Source: CANMIH01 sp049116335
GTDB taxonomy: Bacteria; Pseudomonadota; Alphaproteobacteria; Rhodobacterales; Rhodobacteraceae
Assembly: GCA_049116335.1 (NCBI GenBank)
Contig: JAGDYZ010000002.1
Span: 24,819-88,818, forward strand
Length of the DNA stretch: 64,000 bases
Reading direction: 5' to 3'
The translations under genes were made by a program, and so were the position numbers. The notes beneath the pieces were generated by a model. That model was not told the origin of the DNA. It made no database searches and saw nothing but the letters and a program-made list of their open reading frames with translations. Positions 17,668-26,873 of the stretch are shown here, piece by piece; positions within the stretch are counted from its first letter, which is position 1; each line of letters opens with the position of its first letter.

Positions 17668-18477
17668 TTATTTGGTTTTGTCAGATTTTGAGACCAGATA
17701 GCTAAGGGTCACCATCACCACCGAGACCCCCAAAAGCATGGTCGAGATCGCCATGATGTTGGGTTTGATGCCCTGTTTGACCGAGCCAAAGATGGCCGTG
17801 GGCAGCGTTTCGACACCCGCACCCTTGACGAAGTTTGTGATGATGAAATCATCCAGGCTGACGATGAAGGCGAGCAGAAATCCAGAGATGATCCCCGGCA
17901 TCATCAGTGGCATGAGGATCTTGGCAAAGGCCTGCCGTTTGGTGGCGTAAAGGTCGAGTGCCGCCTGTTCATAGGTGTCTTCGATGCCCTGCATCCGTGC
18001 CTGAATGGGTAGATAGGCAAAGGGGATGCAAAAGGCGATGTGGGCCAAAAGAATGGTCAGCAGACCACGGTCAAACCCTATGGCGTTGAAAAAGATCAAT
18101 GTGGCCACGGCGGTCACGATTTCGGGCACCATCAAAGGCATGCTGATCAGGCCAAAGGACACCGTGCGCAGCTTAAACGCGCCCCCACGGACCATCGCCG
18201 TCGCCGCAAATGTGGCGATAGCCGTTGATGTGGTGGCCGCAATGATTGCGATGATAAAGCTGTTGCGCGCGGCAATCTTGAACTTTTCGCTCTCAGGGCC
18301 GGAGAAGACGTCTGCGTACCAGCGCAGCGAAATGCCTTCCCAATTGGTCAACGACGCCGAGGCATTAAAGCTGTAGACCGTCACAATGACCAAGGGAGCA
18401 TAGAGAACGATCAGGCAGAGAAGAGTGATCGGTTTGAACCCAGGAAAGGCCTGAATGTCGTATTTCTTAGACGCCAT
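17668..18477 (-). CDS. Polyamine-type ABC transporter permease (PotC/PotI family)
   Basis: The 269-residue inner-membrane protein has six predicted membrane helices and a binding-protein-dependent transport signature, EDTYEQAALDLYATKRQAFAKILMPLMMPGI, which contacts the ATPase. The C-terminal stretch FIVSLDDFIITNFVKGAGVETLPTAIFGSVKQG is characteristic of PotC/PotI. It pairs with the neighbouring PotB/PotH-type permease, from which it is separated by three bases, to form the import channel. Confidence 0.9.
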   Translation of the reverse strand: MASKKYDIQAFPGFKPITLLCLIVLYAPLVIVTVYSFNASASLTNWEGISLRWYADVFSGPESEKFKIAARNSFIIAIIAATTSTAIATFAATAMVRGGAFKLRTVSFGLISMPLMVPEIVTAVATLIFFNAIGFDRGLLTILLAHIAFCIPFAYLPIQARMQGIEDTYEQAALDLYATKRQAFAKILMPLMMPGIISGFLLAFIVSLDDFIITNFVKGAGVETLPTAIFGSVKQGIKPNIMAISTMLLGVSVVMVTLSYLVSKSDKTK

Positions 18478-18480
18478 GGC

Positions 18481-19410
18481 TCAGGTCTCCTTTTCCGCTT
18501 TGGCCTGTTGCCGGGCGAAAATCAGTAGAATGATCAACACCATGGTCAGCAGGACCATCGAGGCGGCGGCACCGAATGGCCAATTTCCTGCATTGCCTTT
18601 GAACTGTTCCTCAATCAGCGAGCCAATCATGAAATTCTTCGCGCCACCCAAAAGATCAGGGGCAAGGAAGGATCCCATCGAGGGCACAAACACCAGAATA
18701 CAACCGGCAATCACCCCAGGTTTCACCGTAGGCAGAAGCACCCGGCGCAGGATGGTCATTTTCGAGGCATAGAGATCTGCTGCGGCCTCAGAGAGGGTAA
18801 AGTTGTACCGTTCCACAGCCGCGTAAATCGGTAGAACCATGAAGGGCAGGTAGGAATAGAACAGCCCAAGCTGCACCGCGAAATTGGTGTTCACGATATG
18901 AAGCGGGCTGTCGATCAGACCAGTGGAAATCAGGAAGTCATTCAGTGGGCCCTGATCGCGCAGCAGAAACTTCATTGATACCGTGCGGATCAGCAAGTTG
19001 ACCCAATAGGGGATCGTGATCAGAAACACCCACATAGGCCGCACCCGCTCGGGCTGGGTGGCGATAAAGTAGGCCGTCGGGAAGCCAATCAACAAGCTGA
19101 GCAAAGTGGCCGCGCCCGCTTGCCAGATGGAGCGCCAGAAGATGGTGATATAGGTCCACTCAATTTTAGCGGGTTCATCACCAAACAGTCCGCGATCGAA
19201 GAAAAACTGATCATAGGCTGAGAGGCTGAACTCCCAAACCACGCCACCGCGGAACTCTTTTGTCAGAAAAGAGTAGACCAGCATCAAGAGAACCGGCGCC
19301 AGAATGAGAAAGCTCAGGGTGACCCAGGCTGGCATCAGTAGCCAGGTCCGTGCATCTTTGTAGGTGTCTGTGGTTGCGCTGCCGCCGCTTGCTGCACCGG
19401 CTGCCATCAA
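18481..19410 (-). CDS. Polyamine-type ABC transporter permease (PotB/PotH family)
   Basis: The 309-residue inner-membrane protein has six predicted helices and a short cytoplasmic N-terminal extension. The ATPase-contact loop reads EAAADLYASKMTILRRVLLPTVKPGVI, and VFVPSMGSFLAPDLLGGAKNFMIG is the usual PotB/PotH sequence before the last helices. Its start overlaps the end of the ATPase gene by four bases (ATGA), so the two are translationally coupled. Confidence 0.9.
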   Translation of the reverse strand: MMAAGAASGGSATTDTYKDARTWLLMPAWVTLSFLILAPVLLMLVYSFLTKEFRGGVVWEFSLSAYDQFFFDRGLFGDEPAKIEWTYITIFWRSIWQAGAATLLSLLIGFPTAYFIATQPERVRPMWVFLITIPYWVNLLIRTVSMKFLLRDQGPLNDFLISTGLIDSPLHIVNTNFAVQLGLFYSYLPFMVLPIYAAVERYNFTLSEAAADLYASKMTILRRVLLPTVKPGVIAGCILVFVPSMGSFLAPDLLGGAKNFMIGSLIEEQFKGNAGNWPFGAAASMVLLTMVLIILLIFARQQAKAEKET

Positions 19411-20498
19411 TCCACCAGGAGGCGAGCAGCCCCCAGCTCCATGTTAACAAAAACTTCAGTACCTTGGTCGAAAATGCGTTTATTGCCTCGGTCTGAGTTT
19501 GACGTCCGAATAGTGAACTGCGGGCCGTCATCTAGATTAACAATGGTGGATATGTCCGTGCCAATAAAGACATTTTCCACGACTTTACCTTTGAGGCTTT
19601 CGGCCTCAACCGGTGCATCCGATGTGAATAGGCGCTCTGGACGCACCGACATATGCACCTTTGATCCCACACCGATTCCGGTGACGGCATTGCAGGTAAG
19701 TTCGTGGCCACCGCCTAAATGGCAGGTGGCTCTCCCTTCATGCACTGCGTCAACTGAAATCTCTAAGAGGTTGGTTTCACCAATGAAATCCGCAACAAAC
19801 TTGTTGTGCGGGCACTCGTAGATGTCATTGGGGGTTCCAAGTTGCTGCAATTCTCCCGCAGACATCACCGCAATACGATCAGACATGGTCAGGGCTTCTT
19901 CCTGATCATGGGTCACGAAGATAAAAGTGATACCTGTTTCACGCTGAAGGTGTTTCAGCTCCAGCTGCATCGCTTTGCGCAGTTTGAGGTCCAGAGCCGA
20001 CAGCGGTTCATCGAGCAAGAGCACCTTTGGCTTTGGCGCCAAAGCGCGCGCAAGGGCCACCCGTTGTTGCTGACCACCAGAGAGTTGGCTGGGTTTACGG
20101 GCGCTGAACTGCGAGAGCTGCACAAGTTCGAGCATTTCACCGGCTTTACGGCGCGCCTCGGATTTTGAAGCCCCACGCATCTCAAGCCCAAAACCGACGT
20201 TGTCGAGAATGGTCATATGCGGAAACAGCGCATAGTTCTGGAACACTGTGTTGACGGGGCGCTTGTTCGGCGGCAGATTTTCGATCTCGTCGCCGTAGAG
20301 GAAAATTGCGCCTTCGGTGACATCCTCGAAGCCTGCGATCATGCGCAGCAATGTGGTCTTGCCACAGCCGGATGGTCCAAGCAGAGTGAAGAATTCGTTG
20401 TCCATGATGGAAAGCGAGATCTGCTTCAACGCGGTGAAATCACCATAGCGTTTAACGGCGTCTCGCACATCGATGGCTATCTGGCTGGTGTCAGACAA
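19407..20498 (-). CDS. Polyamine-type ABC transporter ATP-binding protein (PotA family)
   Basis: The 363-residue ATPase has Walker A GPSGCGKTT, signature LSGGQQQR and Walker B VLLLDEPLSALD in its first 230 residues, followed by a TOBE-type regulatory domain (MSVRPERLF onward). It drives import by the PotBC-type permeases and the periplasmic binding protein downstream. The start is placed at TTG 20498, which has a good ribosome-binding site (GGGAGG, five bases away). An in-frame TTG at 20555 would add 19 residues but has no visible site. This first gene of the operon probably starts from a promoter in the 20499-20771 gap. Confidence 0.88.
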   Translation of the reverse strand: MSDTSQIAIDVRDAVKRYGDFTALKQISLSIMDNEFFTLLGPSGCGKTTLLRMIAGFEDVTEGAIFLYGDEIENLPPNKRPVNTVFQNYALFPHMTILDNVGFGLEMRGASKSEARRKAGEMLELVQLSQFSARKPSQLSGGQQQRVALARALAPKPKVLLLDEPLSALDLKLRKAMQLELKHLQRETGITFIFVTHDQEEALTMSDRIAVMSAGELQQLGTPNDIYECPHNKFVADFIGETNLLEISVDAVHEGRATCHLGGGHELTCNAVTGIGVGSKVHMSVRPERLFTSDAPVEAESLKGKVVENVFIGTDISTIVNLDDGPQFTIRTSNSDRGNKRIFDQGTEVFVNMELGAARLLVD

Positions 20499-20650
20499 GC
20501 GGGCCTCCCATTCGTCGCGGTTTGGTCCACGATAGGTCTTAGAAGGTGCTTGCAATAAGTATCAAATACCTCAGCGTTGATTAGGATGTGCCTAATTCGA
20601 ACCTGCGGGTTCTTTGATGCGCTCATTTACCTCGCAAAATACAATGTGTT

Positions 20651-20666
20651 ACGAGATATCACTCGT
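20651..20666. promoter_or_regulatory. Short inverted repeat in the gap upstream of the polyamine transporter operon
   Basis: ACGAG and CTCGT flank six A/T-rich bases in the 273-bp gap between the racemase end and the ATPase start. It could be an operator for the transporter operon. The rest of the gap is A/T-rich and shows no gene. Confidence 0.3.
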
Positions 20667-20771
20667 CACTCAATTTAACATAATCTACATTATCGGCAAT
20701 ATTCACTCCACACGCTCCATCTTTGAGCCGTTCTCAAAATGCGCAACAAATCATCAGCTTTGTGGGACGCG

Positions 20772-21887
20772 CTAAAAATAACGGCGATCATTTCGCATAC
20801 CCCAATCGCTATATAGATCGGCCAGAATAGTTCCAAACTGCTCGACAGCCATATCGGGATCAATGACTGTTGGTGGATGTCCCCCAAAGATTGTGACAAC
20901 GTCGCCAACCGACACCTCGGGTAAGGCAGTTACATCCGCCACCAGTGTGTTCATCGAAATTTTGCCCATGATCGGTGCCAAGCCTGACCCAATCGACACA
21001 ACGCCGCGATCTTGCGACATGCGGCTGATCCCATTGGCGTAGCCGATTGAAATACAGGCCAAGCGCCGATCGGCCTCCAGTGTTCTGGCTTTGTCATACC
21101 CGACGGTGATCCCTTTGGGATAATCCCCTAGGCTGACCACATGCGCTTTCAGATCCATGGTTGTGACAAAGCCAAGATCCGGGTTCAGAACGCCATACAT
21201 CAGCGCCCCACAGCGATACATATCGGTTTGGGTTGGCACCGATGAAACCAACGTCAGTGAGCTTCCAGCGTGAACTGTGACGTCATCTCGTTTCAGAGTA
21301 CTGTTTTCCAACACCCATGTTACCTGTCGTTGAAACAATTCCGCGCTGTCGCAAAGATGGTCCGGTTCATTGCTGGGATAATGGGTGCAGATACCGACAA
21401 TGTTATCGCTCAGAAGGTCTAGAATTTTCCGGCATTTATCTTGCCCGCCATCCGTCGCGATTTCCAGACCATCACGCGACATGCCCTCCGCATTCAAGGC
21501 AAGATGGCAGCGAACCACATGCCCCGTGTCCTTTAACGCCAGCAAAGCCCGCGCGGCCTCAAGTGAACCGACCTGTTCTTCAACCTTGTAGGTGACCGCG
21601 CTCTCAAGCTCCTCAAAGCTGGCCGCCCGCACCCGGATTACCGTGCCTTTGAACCCCGCCTCTCGAACCGCCCGCGCCTCTGCGTTCGAGGTGATGCCAA
21701 TCACTGTGATGCCTTTTGCCATCACCAGAGGTGTCACATGCTGAATCCCATGCCCATAGGCATCCGCTTTGAGTACGGCGCAAAACTGACGCCCTTGGGG
21801 CACAAGATCCAGCGCAATATCGAGATTGCGTGAAATGCGATCACGGTGGATCTCACACCAGGAGCTTGGAGTGCGGGTCAGGGTCAT
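20772..21887 (-). CDS. Alanine racemase-family PLP amino-acid racemase
   Basis: The 371-residue protein has the fold-type III racemase pattern: Lys40 in FCAVLKADAYGHG would bind PLP, and SIGYANGISR and GKISMNTLVADVT carry the catalytic tyrosine region and the second-domain motif. Alanine racemases make D-alanine for the cell wall, but this copy lies at the end of a catabolic operon and overlaps the M20 hydrolase stop by four bases (ATGA). A role in interconverting stereoisomers of the imported amino acid is therefore more likely than a biosynthetic one. Substrate range cannot be read from sequence. Confidence 0.88.
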   Translation of the reverse strand: MTLTRTPSSWCEIHRDRISRNLDIALDLVPQGRQFCAVLKADAYGHGIQHVTPLVMAKGITVIGITSNAEARAVREAGFKGTVIRVRAASFEELESAVTYKVEEQVGSLEAARALLALKDTGHVVRCHLALNAEGMSRDGLEIATDGGQDKCRKILDLLSDNIVGICTHYPSNEPDHLCDSAELFQRQVTWVLENSTLKRDDVTVHAGSSLTLVSSVPTQTDMYRCGALMYGVLNPDLGFVTTMDLKAHVVSLGDYPKGITVGYDKARTLEADRRLACISIGYANGISRMSQDRGVVSIGSGLAPIMGKISMNTLVADVTALPEVSVGDVVTIFGGHPPTVIDPDMAVEQFGTILADLYSDWGMRNDRRYF

Positions 21888-23041
21888 CGGTTCGGCAATC
21901 CCAGCACGCGATCAACGATCCCACAGAGTTGGCTGATCACAATTGGCAACAGCGCATCCGGGAAATCATAATCCGGGTTGTGCAACTGGGGATGTGTTTC
22001 CCCGGAGCCCACATAAAGCAGACAGGCTTTGGCACCATCGTCACCAAAACGACCAAAATCTTCAGACCAACGCATGGGGATGTCCAACTCATGGATCACA
22101 TGCCCCTGCCTGTCTGCCACGACGCGCGCGGTTTCTGTGGCCTCTGGGTCATTGAGCACCGCGCGGAACACGTCATGCCAATGGATGCGCACTTTCAACT
22201 CGCCAGCGGTTTGCGCAACAAGCGCTTCCGCGTCCTTGATCATCCGCTCCATGCGTTCATTGGTGGTGGCGCGCAGGGTCACGCGCAACTCACCATCCGC
22301 TGGAGCGATACCAAAGGTGGGCTCCCCCAAATTGGCGTGGGTCAGAGTGCTTAAGGCAAAGCCGTTATCGCCAATTGTCCCGTGGCTCAGCGCTGGCAAA
22401 GCGATCATCAATTGAGACATCGCTGCGGCGGGCGATAGCCCATCTTCTGGCGCCGCCGCATGTGAGCTTTTACCCTCCAACAGAATTTGCATCCCACGCG
22501 ATGCACAATTGCCAGATCCGGTTTTCAACCCAATTTCCCCCAACGGTCGTCCGGGGACGTTGTGATAGGCAAAGGCGTAGTCTGGGCGCAGTTCCGGCCA
22601 CCGCGGATCGGCAATCACTGCGGGTGCCCCTGCCCCAGTCTCTTCGGCGGGTTGGAACAAAAGAATAACCCGCCCTTTGCGTGGCCGTGTCGCGAGACGC
22701 ATCCCCACCCCCAGCAAAGACACCATATGACCGTCGTGGCCACATAGATGCCCTTTGCCTTCAATTTCGGATTTGTAAGCAAGATCCGAGATTTCGCGGA
22801 TGGGCAGGCCATCCAGCTCGCAACGTAGAAGAACCGTTGGGCCCTCTTCGCTGCCCGAAAACTCCGCAGCGACCCCGTGCCCGCCCAGATTGGTCCAAAT
22901 CCGGTCGGCCCCCAGAGTCGTCAACTCAGCAGTGATACGCTTGGCAGTTTCCGCCTCTTCGCCCGAAATTTCCGGCTTCCGATGCAGCTCGTGGCGAAGG
23001 TTTACCAGATCAGCAATTTGCTCCTCGCTCAGAATAGACAT
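21884..23041 (-). CDS. M20D-type amidohydrolase (hippurate/N-acyl-amino-acid hydrolase family)
   Basis: The 385-residue protein has the M20D metal-binding motifs: GHLCGHDGHMVSLLGVG, then LFQPAEETGAGAPAVI and a C-terminal HNPDYDFPDALLPI. These enzymes remove acyl groups from N-acyl amino acids (hippurate, indoleacetyl-amino acids, N-acetyl-diaminopimelate). The start at ATG 23041 has an AGGAGAG site upstream and follows the thiolase stop by ten bases; a longer frame to 23209 would overlap the thiolase gene and is rejected. The operon context points to deacylation of the imported compound. Confidence 0.88.
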   Translation of the reverse strand: MSILSEEQIADLVNLRHELHRKPEISGEEAETAKRITAELTTLGADRIWTNLGGHGVAAEFSGSEEGPTVLLRCELDGLPIREISDLAYKSEIEGKGHLCGHDGHMVSLLGVGMRLATRPRKGRVILLFQPAEETGAGAPAVIADPRWPELRPDYAFAYHNVPGRPLGEIGLKTGSGNCASRGMQILLEGKSSHAAAPEDGLSPAAAMSQLMIALPALSHGTIGDNGFALSTLTHANLGEPTFGIAPADGELRVTLRATTNERMERMIKDAEALVAQTAGELKVRIHWHDVFRAVLNDPEATETARVVADRQGHVIHELDIPMRWSEDFGRFGDDGAKACLLYVGSGETHPQLHNPDYDFPDALLPIVISQLCGIVDRVLGLPNR

Positions 23042-23051
23042 CGCTCTCTCC

Positions 23052-24227
23052 TCAGAAAATTTCGAACAGACCGGCGGCGCCCTGACCGCCCCCAATGCAC
23101 ATCGACACGACGCCCCATTTGGCGCCACGGCGCTGACCTTCCAGCAGGATATGCCCCGCCATTCGGGCCCCAGACATGCCGTACGGGTGACCAATCGAGA
23201 TTGCGCCACCGTTGACGTTCAATCGGTCATTGGGGATCGCAAGCGCATCGCGACAATACAAAAGCTGTGCAGCGAATGCTTCGTTGATCTCCCACAGATC
23301 AATGTCGGCTATGCTAAGACCCGCCCGCTCCAACAGACGCGGGATGGCCACGACGGGACCAATGCCCATTTCATCCGGCGCAACCCCTGCCACGGCAAAG
23401 CCACGCAGCGCCCCAAGCGGGGTAAGCTCTCGGCGCTTGGCCTCATCGGCTGACATCACCACCAAGGCGGCGGCCCCATCCGACAATTGGCTCGCGTTCC
23501 CGGCGGTGACAGTTTTCCCCTCGCCGCGCACAGCGGGTAGACCGCTTAATCCATCCAACGTCGTGCCAACCCGGTTGCACTCGTCCCGTGTCAGGGTAAT
23601 GGGCTCTTCGTGCGTTTCTTTCGTCACTTTGTCAGTGACGAGTTTAACCGCTTCTACCGGGACAATCTCCGACTCAAACAATCCCTCGGCCTGCGCGCGC
23701 GCCGTGCGTTCTTGGCTTTGCAGCGCATAGGCATCTTGAGCGGCGCGGCTCACCCCATAACGTTCGGCCACCACCTCGGCTGTATCGAGCATCGGCATGT
23801 AATAGGCCTGTGGCACACTTGGATCGCGATAGCGATCGCCGTTCCAGGTGGTGTTTTGCACCAATGAGATGCTCTCAAGCCCACCGGCCAAAGCGACATC
23901 AACACCTTCGCAGGCCACCATATGTGACGCGATGGAGAGGGCGTTCAGACCAGAGGCGCATTGCCGGTCAATGGTCGCACCTGCAACACTGTCGGGCAGT
24001 CCTGCTGCTTGCGCGATGTGGCGGGCGACATTTACGCCTGCGGTGCCTTGCGTCAGAGCTGATCCAAAGATCACCTCTTCGACCTCAGCGCCGGTCAGAC
24101 CCGCGTGGGCCAGAGCCGCTTTTACCGCTGGGGCTGCCAGCGACGGGGCTTCGAGATTGTTGAAGGCACCGCGATAGGCTTTACCAATGGGGGTGCGGGC
24201 GGTGGAGACGATAACTGCGTCACGCAT
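23052..24227 (-). CDS. Acetyl-CoA acetyltransferase (thiolase)
   Basis: The 391-residue thiolase has the acyl-accepting Cys90 in RQCASGLNAL, His347 in GHPYGMSG and the second catalytic Cys377 in CIGGGQGAA. It cleaves a 3-oxoacyl-CoA with CoA to acetyl-CoA and a shorter acyl-CoA. With the CoA-transferase AB pair and class III aminotransferase in the same operon, the order is aminotransferase to 3-oxo acid, CoA activation, then thiolytic cleavage. This fits breakdown of a beta-amino acid; beta-ketoadipate-type substrates are an alternative. It ends ten bases before the M20D gene. Confidence 0.92.
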   Translation of the reverse strand: MRDAVIVSTARTPIGKAYRGAFNNLEAPSLAAPAVKAALAHAGLTGAEVEEVIFGSALTQGTAGVNVARHIAQAAGLPDSVAGATIDRQCASGLNALSIASHMVACEGVDVALAGGLESISLVQNTTWNGDRYRDPSVPQAYYMPMLDTAEVVAERYGVSRAAQDAYALQSQERTARAQAEGLFESEIVPVEAVKLVTDKVTKETHEEPITLTRDECNRVGTTLDGLSGLPAVRGEGKTVTAGNASQLSDGAAALVVMSADEAKRRELTPLGALRGFAVAGVAPDEMGIGPVVAIPRLLERAGLSIADIDLWEINEAFAAQLLYCRDALAIPNDRLNVNGGAISIGHPYGMSGARMAGHILLEGQRRGAKWGVVSMCIGGGQGAAGLFEIF

Positions 24228-24238
24228 GGGCTTTGTCC

Positions 24239-25531
24239 TCAGATCTCTTCAACGCCACACCATTCCGCGATGAACATCGCTGTGGCTTTGGTGATGCGGC
24301 GGACACTGTCCAGTTCAACTCGCTCGTTGAATCCGTGAATGGCCTCGGCGCGCGGGCCGTAGACCAAGGCAGGCGTGTCAGCATAAAGGCCAAAGAACCG
24401 GGCATCGGTGGTGGCGGTGATCGCCTCGCGCACCAACGGCTCGCCAGTGGCGGATTGATGCGCCAGATCAAGCGCCTCAATGGCCTGCGCCGCGTTTAGG
24501 GAACTGTCCTCTGACAGCGCATACCCTTCGGCATGAAACCCGTGATAGACAATCTCGGGCAGGGAATTGCGAAGGAAATCATTCTGTCGGGCCGCGTCCA
24601 GAATGACCTCTTCAATCTCTTTCTTCGCAGCCTCAATGGACTGCCCCGGAAAAATCGCCATCCGCACGTCAAAGGTGCTCCAGGCGGGCACAGAACTGGT
24701 CCAGTCGCCACCTTCGATTTTGCCGATATTGAGGTTCAGAGCGTGATGCATATGAGCATAATCTGCGTGCCGATTCTCTGCTGCGTTCCAGCGGTGCTCC
24801 AAGTCATGCAGGGCCTTGATCAACGGAAACGCCGCCTCGATCGCGTTTGCACCGCTTCCAGCATAGGCCACATGGGTGGGCAGGCCCTTCAGGTGCACCT
24901 GAAACCAAATCACACCCAGCTGCGCAGTGACAAGATGCTCGGAGAACGGTTCGGGGATCAGGGCCGCATCGGCCTTGTATCCCCGCGCCAGACAGGCCAG
25001 TGCGCCGTTACCGGTGCATTCTTCTTCCACCACGGATTGAAAAAACACCTCACCCGCCGGGGCCAGCCCACAGGCCCGCAACGCATCAAGCGCAAAGAGG
25101 TTAGAGGCCAGCCCGGCCTTCATATCGCCACCACCCCGGCCATAGAGCCATCCGTCTTCCACGCGTGGTTCAAACGGCGGGCTGTCCCACATGTCCAGAG
25201 GGCCAGCGGGCACCACGTCAATATGACCGTTCAGGATCAGCGACCGGCCTGACTGGGTCTTGGACCGGTGGATGCCAACCACATTGACTGCATCGTCATA
25301 AGGGCCAAGCACCGGAGAAAACCCCGGCAGGTGCTGGATCTCTTCAATGTCGATTTGCCAGCGATCAATGTCATAGCCACGCGCGGCGAGCTCGTCTGCC
25401 ATAAACTTCTGAGCCGACTGTTCGTTGCCACGGGTCGACGGATGCGAGGTCAGCTCAGACAGAAAGGCAACCTGAGCGTCAAAACCCGTGTCAACGGCGT
25501 CACAGAGGCGTGTGTTTACAGTATCTTGCAT
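24239..25531 (-). CDS. ArgE/DapE-family deacylase
   Basis: The 430-residue M20 metallohydrolase has LNGHIDVVP, GRGGGDMKAGLASNLFAL and VEEECTGNGALA as its metal-site motifs, and a dimerisation lid domain in the middle (HVAYAGSGANAIEAAFPL). At 430 residues it belongs to the longer ArgE/DapE group that includes desuccinylases and deformylases. The 11-base gap to the thiolase and nine-base gap from CoA-transferase B show it is part of the operon. Probably removes an N-acyl group from the substrate before transamination. Confidence 0.9.
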   Translation of the reverse strand: MQDTVNTRLCDAVDTGFDAQVAFLSELTSHPSTRGNEQSAQKFMADELAARGYDIDRWQIDIEEIQHLPGFSPVLGPYDDAVNVVGIHRSKTQSGRSLILNGHIDVVPAGPLDMWDSPPFEPRVEDGWLYGRGGGDMKAGLASNLFALDALRACGLAPAGEVFFQSVVEEECTGNGALACLARGYKADAALIPEPFSEHLVTAQLGVIWFQVHLKGLPTHVAYAGSGANAIEAAFPLIKALHDLEHRWNAAENRHADYAHMHHALNLNIGKIEGGDWTSSVPAWSTFDVRMAIFPGQSIEAAKKEIEEVILDAARQNDFLRNSLPEIVYHGFHAEGYALSEDSSLNAAQAIEALDLAHQSATGEPLVREAITATTDARFFGLYADTPALVYGPRAEAIHGFNERVELDSVRRITKATAMFIAEWCGVEEI

Positions 25532-25540
25532 TATAACCTC

Positions 25541-26200
25541 TTAGAACTGTGCAGGCGGAGTTTCAGGCAGGATCAGCGGGGCGTCCGTGGCCTCAACCAC
25601 CTCTGAGACACTCACACCTTCCAAGGCTTCTACAAGGGCAAACCCCTGAGGTGTCACGTCTATCACCGCCATATCGGTGAAGATCCGCGCCACGCAGGCC
25701 CGTGCGGTCAAGGGCAGTGCGCAGGTCTCTTTCAGTTTCGGGTTGCCCGCACGGTCCGTGTGTGTGGTCAGAACAACCACCCGACGGGCCTTCTGGGCCA
25801 GCTCGATGCCGCCGCCAACGCCGGGGCTGAATTTGCCGGGGATTTTCCAGTTGGCCAGATCCCCAGCGGCACTCACCTCAAAGGCGCCCAACATGGTCAG
25901 ATCCAACCGACCCGAGCGCACCATGGCAAAGCTTGTGGCGCTGTCGAAAAAGGCAGATCCCGGCACGGTTGAGACGTAGGCCCCACCGGCATCAATCAGA
26001 TTACGGTCGGCCTCATCAGAGGACAGCGTCGGGCCAATGCCGCTCAACCCGTTTTCCGTATGCAGACAGACGGGAAAATCGGCAGGCAGATGATTGACCA
26101 CCTTGGTGGGCAGGCCAATTCCCAAATTCACCACCATGCCGGGGGCAATTTCGCGCGCCGCGCGGGCGACCATGCGGTCTCTAGCGTTGGACAACGGCAT
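25541..26200 (-). CDS. 3-oxoacid CoA-transferase subunit B
   Basis: The 219-residue protein has the catalytic Glu49 in LHTENGLSGIGP, the family SENG-type motif, and the glycine-rich PGKFSPGVGGGIEL segment. Together with the adjacent subunit A it moves CoA from a donor such as succinyl-CoA or acetyl-CoA to a 3-oxo acid. The true start is ATG 26200, which gives an MPLSNARDRM N-terminus; a longer frame has a non-homologous head. The start lies inside the end of the subunit A gene (20-base overlap), which ensures balanced synthesis. Confidence 0.9.
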   Translation of the reverse strand: MPLSNARDRMVARAAREIAPGMVVNLGIGLPTKVVNHLPADFPVCLHTENGLSGIGPTLSSDEADRNLIDAGGAYVSTVPGSAFFDSATSFAMVRSGRLDLTMLGAFEVSAAGDLANWKIPGKFSPGVGGGIELAQKARRVVVLTTHTDRAGNPKLKETCALPLTARACVARIFTDMAVIDVTPQGFALVEALEGVSVSEVVEATDAPLILPETPPAQF

Positions 26201-26873
26201 ATTCCTTGGACAAAGTACCCAGTGCTGCAACGTGATCCACAAATACTCCAGTGGTGTGCACGTCATTGGCAGACAGATCGCCCAGCGGAACAATCTGTTC
26301 GGCCTCGGCAATCACACAATCTGCGGCCATGGCCATCAAGGGATTGAAGTTCTGCGCCGTGGCCCGATAGGCCAGATTGCCAAACCCATCAGCGCGGTCC
26401 GCATGGATCAGAGCCACATTGGCGCGAAGGGCGGGTTCGACCAGATGCGGTTTTCCCGCGACCTCAACAATCTGCTTGCCTTCGGCTAGTTCTGTTCCAA
26501 TGCCGATGTCGCTTAGAACACCGCCCAACCCCGAACCGCCGGCGCGAATGCGTTCTGCCAGAATGCCCTGAGCATTGAACTCAACCGTAATTTTGCCGCT
26601 GTTCATCAACTCAATCGCATGGGTGTTCAGTCCCAGATGGGTGGTGATCAAACGGGCCACCTGACCGCTGTGCAGCAGATGGTCGATGCCCATACCCGGT
26701 TCATTGGCGTCATTCTTAACGACGGTCAGATCCCGCGCGCCATGTGCCACCAGTGCATGGATCAGCGTCATCGGTGTGCCGGGCACCCCAAAACCACCGA
26801 TCATCACGGTATCACCGTCTTTTATCTGGGCAATTGCCGCTTCAATTGTGGTCTCTTTGTTGGGGAGCTTCAT
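26181..26873 (-). CDS. 3-oxoacid CoA-transferase subunit A
   Basis: The 230-residue protein begins with the subunit A pattern, including IGGFGVPGTPMTLIHAL (oxyanion and CoA loop) and LTVVKNDANEPGMGIDHLL, followed by KPHLVEPALRANVALIHADRADGFGNLAYR. It is the partner of subunit B, whose start lies within its last codons. Its own start overlaps the aminotransferase stop by four bases. Scot-type and PcaIJ/AtoDA-type enzymes share this layout, so the specific 3-oxo acid is undetermined. Confidence 0.9.
   Translation of the reverse strand: MKLPNKETTIEAAIAQIKDGDTVMIGGFGVPGTPMTLIHALVAHGARDLTVVKNDANEPGMGIDHLLHSGQVARLITTHLGLNTHAIELMNSGKITVEFNAQGILAERIRAGGSGLGGVLSDIGIGTELAEGKQIVEVAGKPHLVEPALRANVALIHADRADGFGNLAYRATAQNFNPLMAMAADCVIAEAEQIVPLGDLSANDVHTTGVFVDHVAALGTLSKEYAVVQR

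Noticed and set aside
23042..23209. N-terminal extension of the M20D amidohydrolase
   Set aside because: The extra residues overlap the thiolase gene and do not resemble the family; a good ribosome-binding site precedes ATG 23041.
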